Source: Acidobacteriota bacterium (lineage in GTDB: Bacteria > Acidobacteriota > Vicinamibacteria > Vicinamibacterales > UBA2999). From it: a stretch of DNA of 46,773 nt. The number at the start of each line of letters is the position of its first letter. Position 1 is the first letter of the stretch. The stretch is from NCBI GenBank assembly GCA_016789705.1, contig JAEUQR010000069.1, positions 1 to 46,773 of the forward strand, read 5' to 3'. Shown here in pieces: positions 15,269-22,545 of this stretch. The position numbers and the translations under genes were made by a program. The notes beneath the pieces were generated by a model. That model did not search any database, had not been told where the DNA came from, and saw nothing but the letters and a program-made list of their open reading frames with translations.

Positions 15269-16357
15269 TCAGTACTCCGCGAACATCCGCCGCAGCTCGC
15301 CGAGGTCGCGCGTCTTCGTCAGCCCGAGCATCAGCAGGATGCGCGCCTTCTGCGGCGTGAGGTTGTCGCCGGGGATCATGCCGAGCGCGTCGTAGTCGGC
15401 GAGCGCGACGACGCGGCCGTTGCCGGTACGGCTGGACCGCACGAGCACGGGCCGCGTGGCCGCCGGCAGATCGAGCAGCGGCGTGAGCGCCGCCCGTTCG
15501 GCGGTCGAGATGAGCCCGGCGCCGGTGCCGGCAAAGACGATCCCCTGCGCGCCGCTGGTCACGAGCGCCGAAGCGAGCACCGTCGTGGGCTGCACGTAGG
15601 AGTAGAGGATCTCGACGGGCGGCAGACTCGTGCGTCCGCGGACGTCGAATTCGGATCGTGCCGTGTGCCGCTTGAGCGAAGCGCGGTAGAAGGCCACCGT
15701 GTCGGCATCGACGTAACCGAGCAGGCCAAGTTCCGGAGCGCGGAACGTCTCCACGCGGTAGGTGTTCGTCTTCTGCACGTCGCGGGCGCCGTTCACTTCT
15801 TCGTTCAGCACGACGAGCGCGCCCTTCCCCACCGCGTCCTTCGAGACCGCCGTGCGGATGCCGTTCAGCAGGTTGAGCGGGCCATCGGCGCTGATGGCCG
15901 AGGCGGGCCGCATGGCGCCCACGAGCACGACGGGCTTGTCGTGCCGCACGGTGAGGTTCAGGAAGTAGGCGGTTTCCTCGATGGTGTTGGTGCCGTGCGT
16001 GATGACGACGCCGGTCGCGCGCGGCTCACTCTCGAAGATCCGGTTGATCCGATTGGCGAGCGTGAGCCAGTGCGCCACCGTGATGTCGGTGCTGCTGACG
16101 TTGGCGATCTGCTCGACACGCACCTCGGCCACGTCCTTGATTTCTGGCACCGCGGCGACGAGTTCCTCGCCGAGCAGCGCGCCCGACTTGTACTCGGCGA
16201 GGCTCGTCGACGACGCGCCCTTGCCCGAGATGGTGCCGCCGGTGGAGAGCACGAAGACCAGCGGCTTCGGTGCCGGCGCCTGGGCAGCCGGCGCGGCGAC
16301 GTAACACGCGGCAGTGAGGACGACGAACGCGGCGGCAGGGCGCGGCAGGCGGAACAT
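15269..16357 (-). CDS. ansB: Type II (exported) L-asparaginase/glutaminase
   Basis: A 362-aa member of the bacterial type II asparaginase family, which hydrolyses asparagine (and often glutamine) to the acid and ammonia in the periplasm. Residues 1-25 form a signal peptide. The first catalytic threonine lies in LSTGGTISG (Thr42). The second active-site box reads VITHGTNTIEETAYFL (118-133): the threonine (Thr123) is kept, but the next residue, normally the substrate-binding Asp of HGTDT, is Asn124. VGAMRPASAISADGPLNL and the catalytic Lys in RDVQKTNTYRVETF are kept. The start at 16357 follows a TATACT box by 6 bases with no Shine-Dalgarno, consistent with a leaderless mRNA. Confidence 0.93.
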   Translation of the reverse strand: MFRLPRPAAAFVVLTAACYVAAPAAQAPAPKPLVFVLSTGGTISGKGASSTSLAEYKSGALLGEELVAAVPEIKDVAEVRVEQIANVSSTDITVAHWLTLANRINRIFESEPRATGVVITHGTNTIEETAYFLNLTVRHDKPVVLVGAMRPASAISADGPLNLLNGIRTAVSKDAVGKGALVVLNEEVNGARDVQKTNTYRVETFRAPELGLLGYVDADTVAFYRASLKRHTARSEFDVRGRTSLPPVEILYSYVQPTTVLASALVTSGAQGIVFAGTGAGLISTAERAALTPLLDLPAATRPVLVRSSRTGNGRVVALADYDALGMIPGDNLTPQKARILLMLGLTKTRDLGELRRMFAEY

Positions 16358-16363
16358 CGGCGC

Positions 16364-16369
16364 AGTATA
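16364..16369 (-). promoter_or_regulatory. -10 box TATACT 6 nt before the asparaginase start (leaderless candidate)
   Basis: TATACT ends exactly 6 bases before the ATG at 16357, placing the expected transcription start on the start codon. No Shine-Dalgarno and no clear -35 are visible. The rest of the 252-base gap up to 16609 holds no gene I can support. Confidence 0.5.
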
Positions 16370-16609
16370 GCCGTCGCTTCCATGCCCCTTGCACCCGCGT
16401 CCCCGCAGATCCTTTGTCAGCGCGGCAGGACCGGGCGGCGAAGTTCCCGCAGGAACACCGCTGCCAGCACCAGGTCGTCGGTTGACGCCACGGCGGGCGC
16501 GGCGGGCGCCCCGCCGACAGCGGTCATGGCGACCAGGGCCACAGGTTGAGCGGACCCGACACGAGCAGCGACCAGCGCAGGAGCGGCGAAGCCGAGGCGA
16601 CACTCGTCT

Positions 16610-17821
16610 TCACTTGAGACCGGCCGGCGCCGGTGCGGGCACGCGGACGTTCGAGGTCAAGGGAAACCGCTGCGCGTCACCAGCGCCCCAGGCCCAGAGC
16701 GATCCGTCGGTGCGCACGGCGAACGAGTTGTTGCCGGCGGCGAACACCGCCGTCACCCCGCTGACCTTGATCGCGACGGGCCGCGGCTGGAATCCGGGGC
16801 CAGCTCCGGTACCAAGCTGGCCCCAGTCGTTGTTGCCCCAGACGCGCAGGGTGCTGTCCTTGAGCAGCGCCAGCGTGTGGCGTCCGGTGAGGCCCAGAGC
16901 AATCGCGGTCACGCCGGTGACCCCGGGAACCAGCTGTGGCTCCAACATCCAGCCTCTGGTCGGGCCTGGCTGGTCGGTCGGGGCTGGGAACCCGAACTGC
17001 TGCTGCCAGTTCGATCCCCACACCCAGACCGTGCCGTCCTTCTTCAGCGCGGTCGAGACACCGCTTCCCGCCACCACCTGCGCGACCTCGGTGAGGCCGG
17101 TGACTTGACCCGGCATGTCGAACGCCTGTTCGCTGCGCGGCGGACGTCCGAGGGCTCCGTAGAAGTTCGAGCCCCACGAGAACACACGACCGTCGGTCGT
17201 GAGTGCCAGCACATGGCCGCCGCCCGCCGACAGGGCCGATACGGCCGTGAGGTCCGGCATCGCGACCGGACGAATGGCGGGCCCCGCCCCACCCCACGCC
17301 CGCACCGTGCCATCGCGCAGCACGGCATAGGCGGAATCGCCAGCGGCGGTGATCGCCACGGCGTCGGAGATGCCGGCTACGGGCGTCGGGGTCTCGCGAC
17401 CGCGATACTCCATGGAGCCCGTGCTGGTCGCCAGCTTCGGCAGGGTGAGTGGACCGCCACCCAACTGGCCGGCCTCGCCGGCGCCCCACGCCAGAACGGT
17501 GCCGTCGTCGAGCAGGGCATAGGAGGTTGAAGTGCCAGCGGCGATGTCGACGACCCTCCCTGCCACTTCGAGGTTGACGATCACCGTCGTGCCGAACTGC
17601 CCCGCAGCGAGCGACGACACCGGACCCAATTGACCCTGGAGGTGTCGGCCCCAGCCGGCCACCGTGCCATCGGCACGCAGAAGGAGTTTGTGGGCGTCGC
17701 CCACGATCTTCACGACACGCGGGGTGGGCGTGGTCTGCGCCGCGAGCGACAGGGGCCCATGCCAGGGCACGCCCGCCGCGATGAGAACGGCCACCAGGGC
17801 GGCCGCGCGCCCTGACGTCAT
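16610..17821 (-). CDS. Secreted RCC1-repeat beta-propeller protein
   Basis: A 403-aa exported protein. Residues 1-28 form a signal peptide (ending PLSLAAQ). The rest consists of RCC1/BNR2-type repeats of the form D-G-T-V-x-x-W-G followed by a G-Q-L-G-like end. I count seven: DGTVAGWGRHLQGQLG, DGTVLAWGAGEAGQLG, DGTVRAWGGAG, DGRVFSWGSNFYGALG, DGTVWVWGSNWQQQFG, DSTLRVWGNNDWGQLG and DGSLWAWGAGDAQRF, enough for one closed seven-blade propeller. Bacterial RCC1 proteins have no common assigned function; an extracellular binding role is inferred. The start overlaps the DUF1801 stop as ATGA, an odd partner for a secreted protein. Confidence 0.87.
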   Translation of the reverse strand: MTSGRAAALVAVLIAAGVPWHGPLSLAAQTTPTPRVVKIVGDAHKLLLRADGTVAGWGRHLQGQLGPVSSLAAGQFGTTVIVNLEVAGRVVDIAAGTSTSYALLDDGTVLAWGAGEAGQLGGGPLTLPKLATSTGSMEYRGRETPTPVAGISDAVAITAAGDSAYAVLRDGTVRAWGGAGPAIRPVAMPDLTAVSALSAGGGHVLALTTDGRVFSWGSNFYGALGRPPRSEQAFDMPGQVTGLTEVAQVVAGSGVSTALKKDGTVWVWGSNWQQQFGFPAPTDQPGPTRGWMLEPQLVPGVTGVTAIALGLTGRHTLALLKDSTLRVWGNNDWGQLGTGAGPGFQPRPVAIKVSGVTAVFAAGNNSFAVRTDGSLWAWGAGDAQRFPLTSNVRVPAPAPAGLK

Positions 17822-18144
17822 CGCGTCCCTCCGAAGGTCGTCTTCACATGCGCGATCGAAGCCTTCACCAGCGCCTTCAGCGCCGGCAGATGGATGGCGC
17901 TCAGCCGCTTCACGTAGATGCAGGACACCCCGTGCGATACGGGTCCGAGCGCCTTCATGAGGTCGTCGTAACCCTCGAAGCCGGGCATCGCGTAGAGGAC
18001 GAGGTTTTTCGCCCGCGGCGACAAGGCCACGAGCGGCCAGTCGTGAACCCGTCCGGCCGCATCCTCGCGCATGCCGGCGTCCTTGACCTTCGCGAGGAAG
18101 GCCGGCACGGAAGCGGTCGTGGGCCGCGTCTTCGGTTCTGCCAT
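17818..18144 (-). CDS. Short DUF1801 family protein
   Basis: A 108-aa cytosolic protein. The N-terminus (AEPKTRPTTASVPAFLAKVK) and the second half (LSPRAKNLVLYAMPGFEGYD, then GVSCIYVKRLSAIHL) match DUF1801, a small fold of unknown biochemistry. Typical members have about 140 residues; here the part between the first helix and the SPRAKNL strand is about 30 residues shorter and has lost the usual tryptophan/glycine-rich box, so the domain is internally reduced rather than end-truncated. It follows the metallo-beta-lactamase-fold gene after 13 bases and couples to the RCC1 gene by ATGA. Confidence 0.8.
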   Translation of the reverse strand: MAEPKTRPTTASVPAFLAKVKDAGMREDAAGRVHDWPLVALSPRAKNLVLYAMPGFEGYDDLMKALGPVSHGVSCIYVKRLSAIHLPALKALVKASIAHVKTTFGGTR

Positions 18145-18157
18145 GCGCCGCCTCCGG

Positions 18158-19132
18158 CTACTGCGCGAGCGCCTTCGGGTCGATGCCCGTCCCGAGCGTG
18201 AACGACGAGCCGACGGCGCCCACCACGGCAGCCTTGCGGGCGAGCCCGAGCGCCTGGCGGATGCGGAACACGGCTTCGACGCCGGTGCAGTGCGCGCCGA
18301 GGAAGTAGGCGACGCGCGCCTCCTTCAGCTTTCCCGCCGTCCACGCCAGTGTCTCATCGGATGCGGCGAACAGGTGGAAGCCGCCGATGGCGGCGTGGAC
18401 AGCGGTGTTCTGCACGGTCTTCTGCGCGTACTCGAGTGTGTTCACGATGCCGGCATGGCCGCAGCCGCTCACGACCACGAGGCCCTGCGCCGTCTGCACG
18501 ACGATCGACGAGTCTTCCGGCACGTTGTCTTCCGCGGGGCCTGACGGCGTCTGGAGTTGCGTGCTGACGCTCCAGTTCTTCTCCGGGTACGTCCGCGGCA
18601 CCGGCCCGGTCATCCACACGCCGGGGGCCAGGCGCGTCGGCTTGTCGTATTCGATGAAGGTGCCGCCGAGCGCTTCGTACTGCGCCTTGATCGGCAGCAG
18701 GCCGCCGCCCTCACGGCCCTGCCGGGTGAGGCGGCTCGTGAAGATGCCCTTCGCCACGTGCGCCCGGCTGAGCGCCTGCGGGTTCTTCTTCGCCATCTCG
18801 CGGCGCAGGGTCAGCAGCCCGCCGGTGTGATCGTCGTGGTTGTGCGTGATGACGAGGTCGGTGATGGTCGAAAGATCCACCTTGAGCTCGGCGGCATTCT
18901 GCAGCACGGTCTCGGCGCGGGCGCCGGTGTCGATGAGCCAGCGCCGGCCGTCCACTTCGAGCACGGCGGCAAAGCCCCATTCCCCCACACCCTCGCGGGC
19001 GTTGCCGACGAGCATGGTCGAGAGCACGGTGACCTTCATCGCCTTGACGGGCGGATCGGACGACTGCGCCGCGGCGGGCACGGTCAGGGCCAGGAGCGTC
19101 GTGGCGACGAGCCACAGGTGAGCGGCCTGCAT
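18158..19132 (-). CDS. Exported metallo-beta-lactamase-fold hydrolase (COG1237 type)
   Basis: A 324-aa protein with a signal peptide (residues 1-23, ending LALTVPAAAQ). The metal site is THNHDDHTGG (96-105). The later VVSGCGHAGIVNTLEYA (about 226-242), GGFHLF and FLGAHCTG match the COG1237 subgroup of the metallo-beta-lactamase superfamily, whose archaeal relatives take part in methanopterin synthesis; that function is unlikely here because the protein is exported. The start at 19132 is chosen so that the signal peptide is at the N-terminus. The gene is divergent from the class V aminotransferase (77 bases between starts). Confidence 0.87.
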   Translation of the reverse strand: MQAAHLWLVATTLLALTVPAAAQSSDPPVKAMKVTVLSTMLVGNAREGVGEWGFAAVLEVDGRRWLIDTGARAETVLQNAAELKVDLSTITDLVITHNHDDHTGGLLTLRREMAKKNPQALSRAHVAKGIFTSRLTRQGREGGGLLPIKAQYEALGGTFIEYDKPTRLAPGVWMTGPVPRTYPEKNWSVSTQLQTPSGPAEDNVPEDSSIVVQTAQGLVVVSGCGHAGIVNTLEYAQKTVQNTAVHAAIGGFHLFAASDETLAWTAGKLKEARVAYFLGAHCTGVEAVFRIRQALGLARKAAVVGAVGSSFTLGTGIDPKALAQ

Positions 19133-19197
19133 CAGCGGATCCTCCAGCGCCGGCACGGGCGCGGCCGGCAGGGAGGATTGTGGCACAGCGCCGCGGA

Positions 19198-19203
19198 TAG
19201 AAT
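19198..19203 (+). promoter_or_regulatory. -10 box TAGAAT 6 nt before the class V aminotransferase start
   Basis: TAGAAT ends 6 bases before the ATG at 19210, with no Shine-Dalgarno between them. This is the leaderless layout. The -35 region is unconvincing. Confidence 0.48.
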
Positions 19204-19209
19204 GCCGCG

Positions 19210-20358
19210 ATGCTGACGTGCCAGAAGTCTTCGTTCTCGCTGCCCGGCGACGAGCACTACCTGAACTGCGCCTACATGTCGCCGATCTCGGTGGCCGTCG
19301 AGACCGCCGGCATGACCGGCGTGGCGCGCAAACGGGTGCCGTCGCGGATCGCCACGTCTGATTTCTTCACCGAATCGGACCGCGCCCGCGCGCTCTTCGC
19401 GCGGCTCATCAACGCCCCCGATCCATCGCGGGTGGCCATCATTCCTGCGGCGTCGTACGGGCTGGCGATCGCGGCGCGCAACCTGCCGGCTGGCGCGGGA
19501 CAGAACATCGTGGTCACCCACGAGCAGTTCCCGGCGAACGTGCATGCCTGGCGCCGGCTGGCGCGCGATCGCGGTGTCGAGATCCGCGTGGTGGCGCCGC
19601 CCGACGTCACCGACGGCCGCGGCCAGGGCTGGAACGAAGGCCTGCTCGAGGCGATCGACGCGTCGACCGCCATCGTCGCACTCGGGCACGTGCACTGGAC
19701 CGACGGCACGAAGTTCGACCTCGGCGCGATCGGGGCGCGGGCGCGCGACGTGGGCGCGGCACTCGTCGTCGACGGCACGCAGTCGGTGGGCGCGCTGCCC
19801 TTCGACGTGCAGGCGATCCAGCCGGATGCCCTCGTCTGCGCGACCTACAAGTGGCTGATGGGTCCGTACTCGATGGGTTTCGCGTATCTGGGGACGCGCT
19901 TCGATGCCGGCGAGCCGCTCGAAGAGACGTGGATCGGGCGCGCCGGCAGCGAGAACTTCAAGGAACTCGTGAACTACCGCGACGACTACCAGCCAGGCGC
20001 CGTGCGCTACGACGTCGGCGAGCGCACGAACTTCGCGCTGATGCCGATGGCCATCGCCGCGCTCGAGCAGGTGCTCGAGTGGCAGCCGGCGCGCGTGCAG
20101 GAATACTGCGCGACGCTCACGGCGGATCTCTTCGAGCGTGTGCGCGCGCTCGGCTACACGGTGGAGGCGCCGGAATACCGCGGCGCGCACCTGTTCGGCC
20201 TGCGGGCGCCGGCCGGCACCGACATCACGGCCGTGGGCGAACGCCTGCGCGCGCAGAAGGTGCTGGTGTCGCTGCGGGGCTCGGCGCTGCGTGTCTCGCC
20301 GCACGTCTACAACGACGCCCGCGACATCGACGCCCTCCTCGCCGCGCTCAACTTGTGA
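19210..20358 (+). CDS. Class V aminotransferase / cysteine desulfurase-fold PLP enzyme
   Basis: A 382-aa PLP enzyme of the class V aminotransferase family, which includes cysteine desulfurases, kynureninases and isopenicillin-N epimerase-like proteins. HLNCAYMSP-like YLNCAYMSPISVAVE (17-31), the cofactor Asp in VVDGTQSVGALPFDV (186-200) and the Schiff-base Lys in ATYKWLMGPYSMGFAYLG (Lys214) are present. There is no catalytic cysteine loop of IscS/SufS type near the C-terminus, so sulfur transfer is unlikely. The substrate is unknown. It stands alone on the plus strand, and its TGA overlaps a palindrome (20358-20374) that may end transcription. Confidence 0.87.
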   Translation: MLTCQKSSFSLPGDEHYLNCAYMSPISVAVETAGMTGVARKRVPSRIATSDFFTESDRARALFARLINAPDPSRVAIIPAASYGLAIAARNLPAGAGQNIVVTHEQFPANVHAWRRLARDRGVEIRVVAPPDVTDGRGQGWNEGLLEAIDASTAIVALGHVHWTDGTKFDLGAIGARARDVGAALVVDGTQSVGALPFDVQAIQPDALVCATYKWLMGPYSMGFAYLGTRFDAGEPLEETWIGRAGSENFKELVNYRDDYQPGAVRYDVGERTNFALMPMAIAALEQVLEWQPARVQEYCATLTADLFERVRALGYTVEAPEYRGAHLFGLRAPAGTDITAVGERLRAQKVLVSLRGSALRVSPHVYNDARDIDALLAALNL

Positions 20359-20390
20359 TGGGGACTGTCCCCATTCTGGGCGGGGCCAGA
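20358..20390. terminator. Palindrome pair between convergent genes (terminator or REP-like)
   Basis: ATGGGGAC (20358-20365) and GTCCCCAT (20367-20374) are perfect inverted arms around one T. TCTGG/CCAGA (20375-20379 with 20386-20390) forms a second small hairpin. The pair sits between the convergent aminotransferase and cytochrome genes and overlaps the former's stop, so it may end transcription from both sides; the first palindrome also looks like a dispersed REP element. Confidence 0.5.
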
Positions 20391-20394
20391 TTTC

Positions 20395-21414
20395 CTACGG
20401 CTCCAGCGACGCCGTGTACGCGGCGATGGCCACCATGTCGTCGAGTGTCAGTTTCTGCACGGCGGCCTGCATGAGGGGCGCCCAGGGGCCGCGCCGTGTG
20501 GCGTGCTGCAGGTCGAAGAGCTGGCGCACGGTGTAGCTCGGCGACCGCCCCGCCAGTGGCGGCACCGCGCCGAGGCCCTTCAGATCCGCGCCGTGGCAGA
20601 CACCGCACGCGATCGTGCGGGTGTTGCCGCCCGTCGTGACGAGGGCCTTGCCGCGCGTGATGCTGCCTGGCGGCACGTAGGCGATGAAGCCGGAGCCGGA
20701 GTCGCGCACCTCGGCCCGCGCGACGTCCTCCGGCGTCTCGATGATGCGGCCGGCGATGGGCTCGGTGCCCGCGCCCGCGCCGACGATCGGCACGAATACA
20801 CCGCCGGCGATCCGCATCTTCGCCACCGTGGGCGTCTCGACCACGCGAATCCACTTCCTGTACGCGAACGACGCGAAGTACTCGGCGGCGGCGCGATCCT
20901 CCTCCACCGTGCTCGCCTTCGCGATGGCGAGCATCGCCGCCGGCGGCCGCATGTTGGGATCGGCGCTGCGCCTGAGGCCAGCGCGCATGTCGGCCATCTG
21001 CTGCACGATGTAGGCGGCCGGCAGGCCGACGAGCGACGAGTTCTCGGGCCGGCCCTGGCCGTTCGGGTAGTGGCAGTAGCCGCAGGCACGCACGTCGGGC
21101 TTGCGGCCGTGCGCCACCACCTCGGGCGGCGGCGGATGGTTCTCCGGCCGCCAGTCGGGCGGGTTGAAGAGGTCGCCGAGCTGGGCCCGTGTGAGCCGCA
21201 CGGTGCTGCCGGGCACGCTGCGCGGCCCCTCGTCGGCGGGCGCCGCCGGTGTGCCTGGCGGCACGGCCGTGTTGATCGTGTAGACCCAGGGCGGCGGCAC
21301 GGCGCCGGCCGGCGCATCGCGCCTGAGGGCGGGCGGTGTCTGGGCGGCGAGCGGCGTCAGCGCAAGAGCGGCGACCGCAACGGTCGAGGCGGCAAAGCGG
21401 ATGCAGGTGGCCAT
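20395..21414 (-). CDS. Exported dihaem cytochrome c
   Basis: A 339-aa periplasmic protein with signal peptide (1-24, ending LTPLAAQ) and two CxxCH haem c sites: ACGYCHYPNGQG (CGYCH at 111-115) and ACGVCHGADLKG (CGVCH at 270-274). The second half looks like a class I cytochrome c domain with the later Met/Leu-rich helix (PPLAGRSPSYTVRQLFD, LTLDDMVAIAAYTASL). The proline-rich 85-100 region precedes haem 1. The electron partner is unknown. A TAGAAT box at 21429-21424 lies 9 bases before the ATG. It is divergent from the small secreted protein gene. Confidence 0.9.
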   Translation of the reverse strand: MATCIRFAASTVAVAALALTPLAAQTPPALRRDAPAGAVPPPWVYTINTAVPPGTPAAPADEGPRSVPGSTVRLTRAQLGDLFNPPDWRPENHPPPPEVVAHGRKPDVRACGYCHYPNGQGRPENSSLVGLPAAYIVQQMADMRAGLRRSADPNMRPPAAMLAIAKASTVEEDRAAAEYFASFAYRKWIRVVETPTVAKMRIAGGVFVPIVGAGAGTEPIAGRIIETPEDVARAEVRDSGSGFIAYVPPGSITRGKALVTTGGNTRTIACGVCHGADLKGLGAVPPLAGRSPSYTVRQLFDLQHATRRGPWAPLMQAAVQKLTLDDMVAIAAYTASLEP

Positions 21415-21423
21415 GCGCCGCGC

Positions 21424-21429
21424 ATTCTA
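21424..21429 (-). promoter_or_regulatory. -10-like TAGAAT 9 nt before the cytochrome c start
   Basis: TAGAAT on the minus strand ends 9 bases before the ATG at 21414. The expected transcript would carry a leader of only about 2-4 bases. Confidence 0.38.
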
Positions 21430-21483
21430 GCGAACCGGCCGGAGACATTCCGTTGCATACTCGTCGCTGGAGGAGTTGCACAG

Positions 21484-21870
21484 ATGCAGGCACAGATGGC
21501 TCGGCGGTGGTTCACCCTGGCGATGGTCGCCCTGGTCATGACGGCGGTCGCTGCGGGACGCGCGCAGACCGTGGATGTCACCGGCGACTGGTTGTTTTCG
21601 GTGGAAACGGGCATGGGCTCGGGATCGCCCGCGATCTCGTTCAAGCAGGACGGCGAGAAGCTGACCGGCACCTACAACGGGCAGCTCGGCAGCGCCAACT
21701 TCACCGGCACGGTGAAGGGCACGGCGATCCAGTTCTCGTTCACGCTCGACGCCCAGGGCCAGCAGGTGGACGTGAACTACACGGGCACCGTGGACGGCAC
21801 GTCGATGAAGGGCGCCGTCGCCATGGCCGGCGGCCAGCTCTCGGGCACATTCACGGGCACGAAGAAGTGA
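21484..21870 (+). CDS. Small secreted beta-rich protein, unknown function
   Basis: A 128-aa protein with a signal peptide (about 1-27: MARRWFTLAMVALVMTAVAA core). The mature part is a run of alternating short strands such as VTGDWLFSVET, LTGTYNGQLGSANFTGTVKG and GQLSGTFTGTKK, resembling small lipocalin-like or beta-barrel secreted proteins common in Acidobacteriota; I assign no function. A strong GGAGGAG (21469-21475) lies 8 bases before the ATG at 21484, which decides the start against the ATG at 21496. The 3' end is followed at once by a strong hairpin. Confidence 0.8.
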   Translation: MQAQMARRWFTLAMVALVMTAVAAGRAQTVDVTGDWLFSVETGMGSGSPAISFKQDGEKLTGTYNGQLGSANFTGTVKGTAIQFSFTLDAQGQQVDVNYTGTVDGTSMKGAVAMAGGQLSGTFTGTKK

Positions 21871-21875
21871 CGGAC

Positions 21876-21902
21876 GAGGCGCGGGCGCGCTGCCCGCGCC
21901 TC
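21876..21902. terminator. Terminator-like hairpin between convergent genes
   Basis: An 11-bp perfect stem (GAGGCGCGGGC, 21876-21886, with GCCCGCGCCTC, 21892-21902) closes a 5-base loop. It lies between the stop of the small secreted protein (+) and that of pyrE (-). There is no T-run on either side, so it may act as a stable hairpin rather than a canonical intrinsic terminator. Confidence 0.6.
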
Positions 21903-21915
21903 CCGCACCTCCCGC

Positions 21916-22545
21916 TCAGAACGCGGTGACCGGCACGCCCTGGCGGCAGAGCGGACACGCCGCCGCGGCGTGATTCTCGGGCGCCGGGTAGTCGACGAGC
22001 GACACGTTCGGCACACCGAGCGTCACGACCGCCTCGCCGCGATCCACGATCTGCGCCGTGCACACCACCGTGCCGCCGGCCGCGGTGATGAGATCCGCGC
22101 ACTGCTTGAACGTCTGCCCGGTGTTGCGGACGTCGTCCACGAGCAGCACCCTGGCTCCCCGCACCACTCCCGCATAGAACGGCGACAGCACGTCCGCACC
22201 GTCCGCGCCGTGCCCGAACGGCGCGAACGAATACGGCTCGCGCGTGAGCGGACGGCGTCCGTCGAGCAGGCCCGCAATCGTGTGCGCGAGCAGCGCGCCG
22301 CCGGTGGCGGGTCCGGCCACGACCGTCACGGTGTCGGCCACGCCGGGCGGCAGCACGTCGATGAGATCCTGCGCCACGCGCCAGATCGTCGAGGGGTACC
22401 GGAACAGCTGGTGCGGGTTGAGGTAGAGCCGCCCGTGGTAGCCGTTGCCGTAGTCGAAGTGACCTTCCATGACCACTTCGAAGCGCCGCAGGTCCTGCAG
22501 CGCCCGCGCGCGGATGTCGTCGCGCCTGGTGTCGGTGGCCATCAT
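21916..22545 (-). CDS. pyrE: Orotate phosphoribosyltransferase
   Basis: A 209-aa type I phosphoribosyltransferase. It joins orotate and PRPP to give OMP, the fifth step of UMP synthesis. FEVVMEGHFDYGNGYHG (about 22-38) matches the PyrE N-terminal loop; VVAGPATGGALLAH is the second substrate strand; VLLVDDVRNTGQT is the PRPP-binding loop. The C-terminus carries CPLCRQGVP, a tail I recall from PyrE proteins of other phyla such as Thermus. The usual lysine-rich flexible loop of enterobacterial PyrE is not obvious (YSFAPFGHGADGAD instead). The start overlaps the pyrC stop (ATGA; a second ATG follows directly). It is the last gene of pyrRBCE. Confidence 0.87.
   Translation of the reverse strand: MMATDTRRDDIRARALQDLRRFEVVMEGHFDYGNGYHGRLYLNPHQLFRYPSTIWRVAQDLIDVLPPGVADTVTVVAGPATGGALLAHTIAGLLDGRRPLTREPYSFAPFGHGADGADVLSPFYAGVVRGARVLLVDDVRNTGQTFKQCADLITAAGGTVVCTAQIVDRGEAVVTLGVPNVSLVDYPAPENHAAAACPLCRQGVPVTAF

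Noticed and set aside
16417..16609. A roughly 60-codon open frame on the minus strand between the RCC1 and asparaginase genes
   Set aside because: It has no convincing start, ribosome site or family match; the composition is ordinary for a GC-rich gap.
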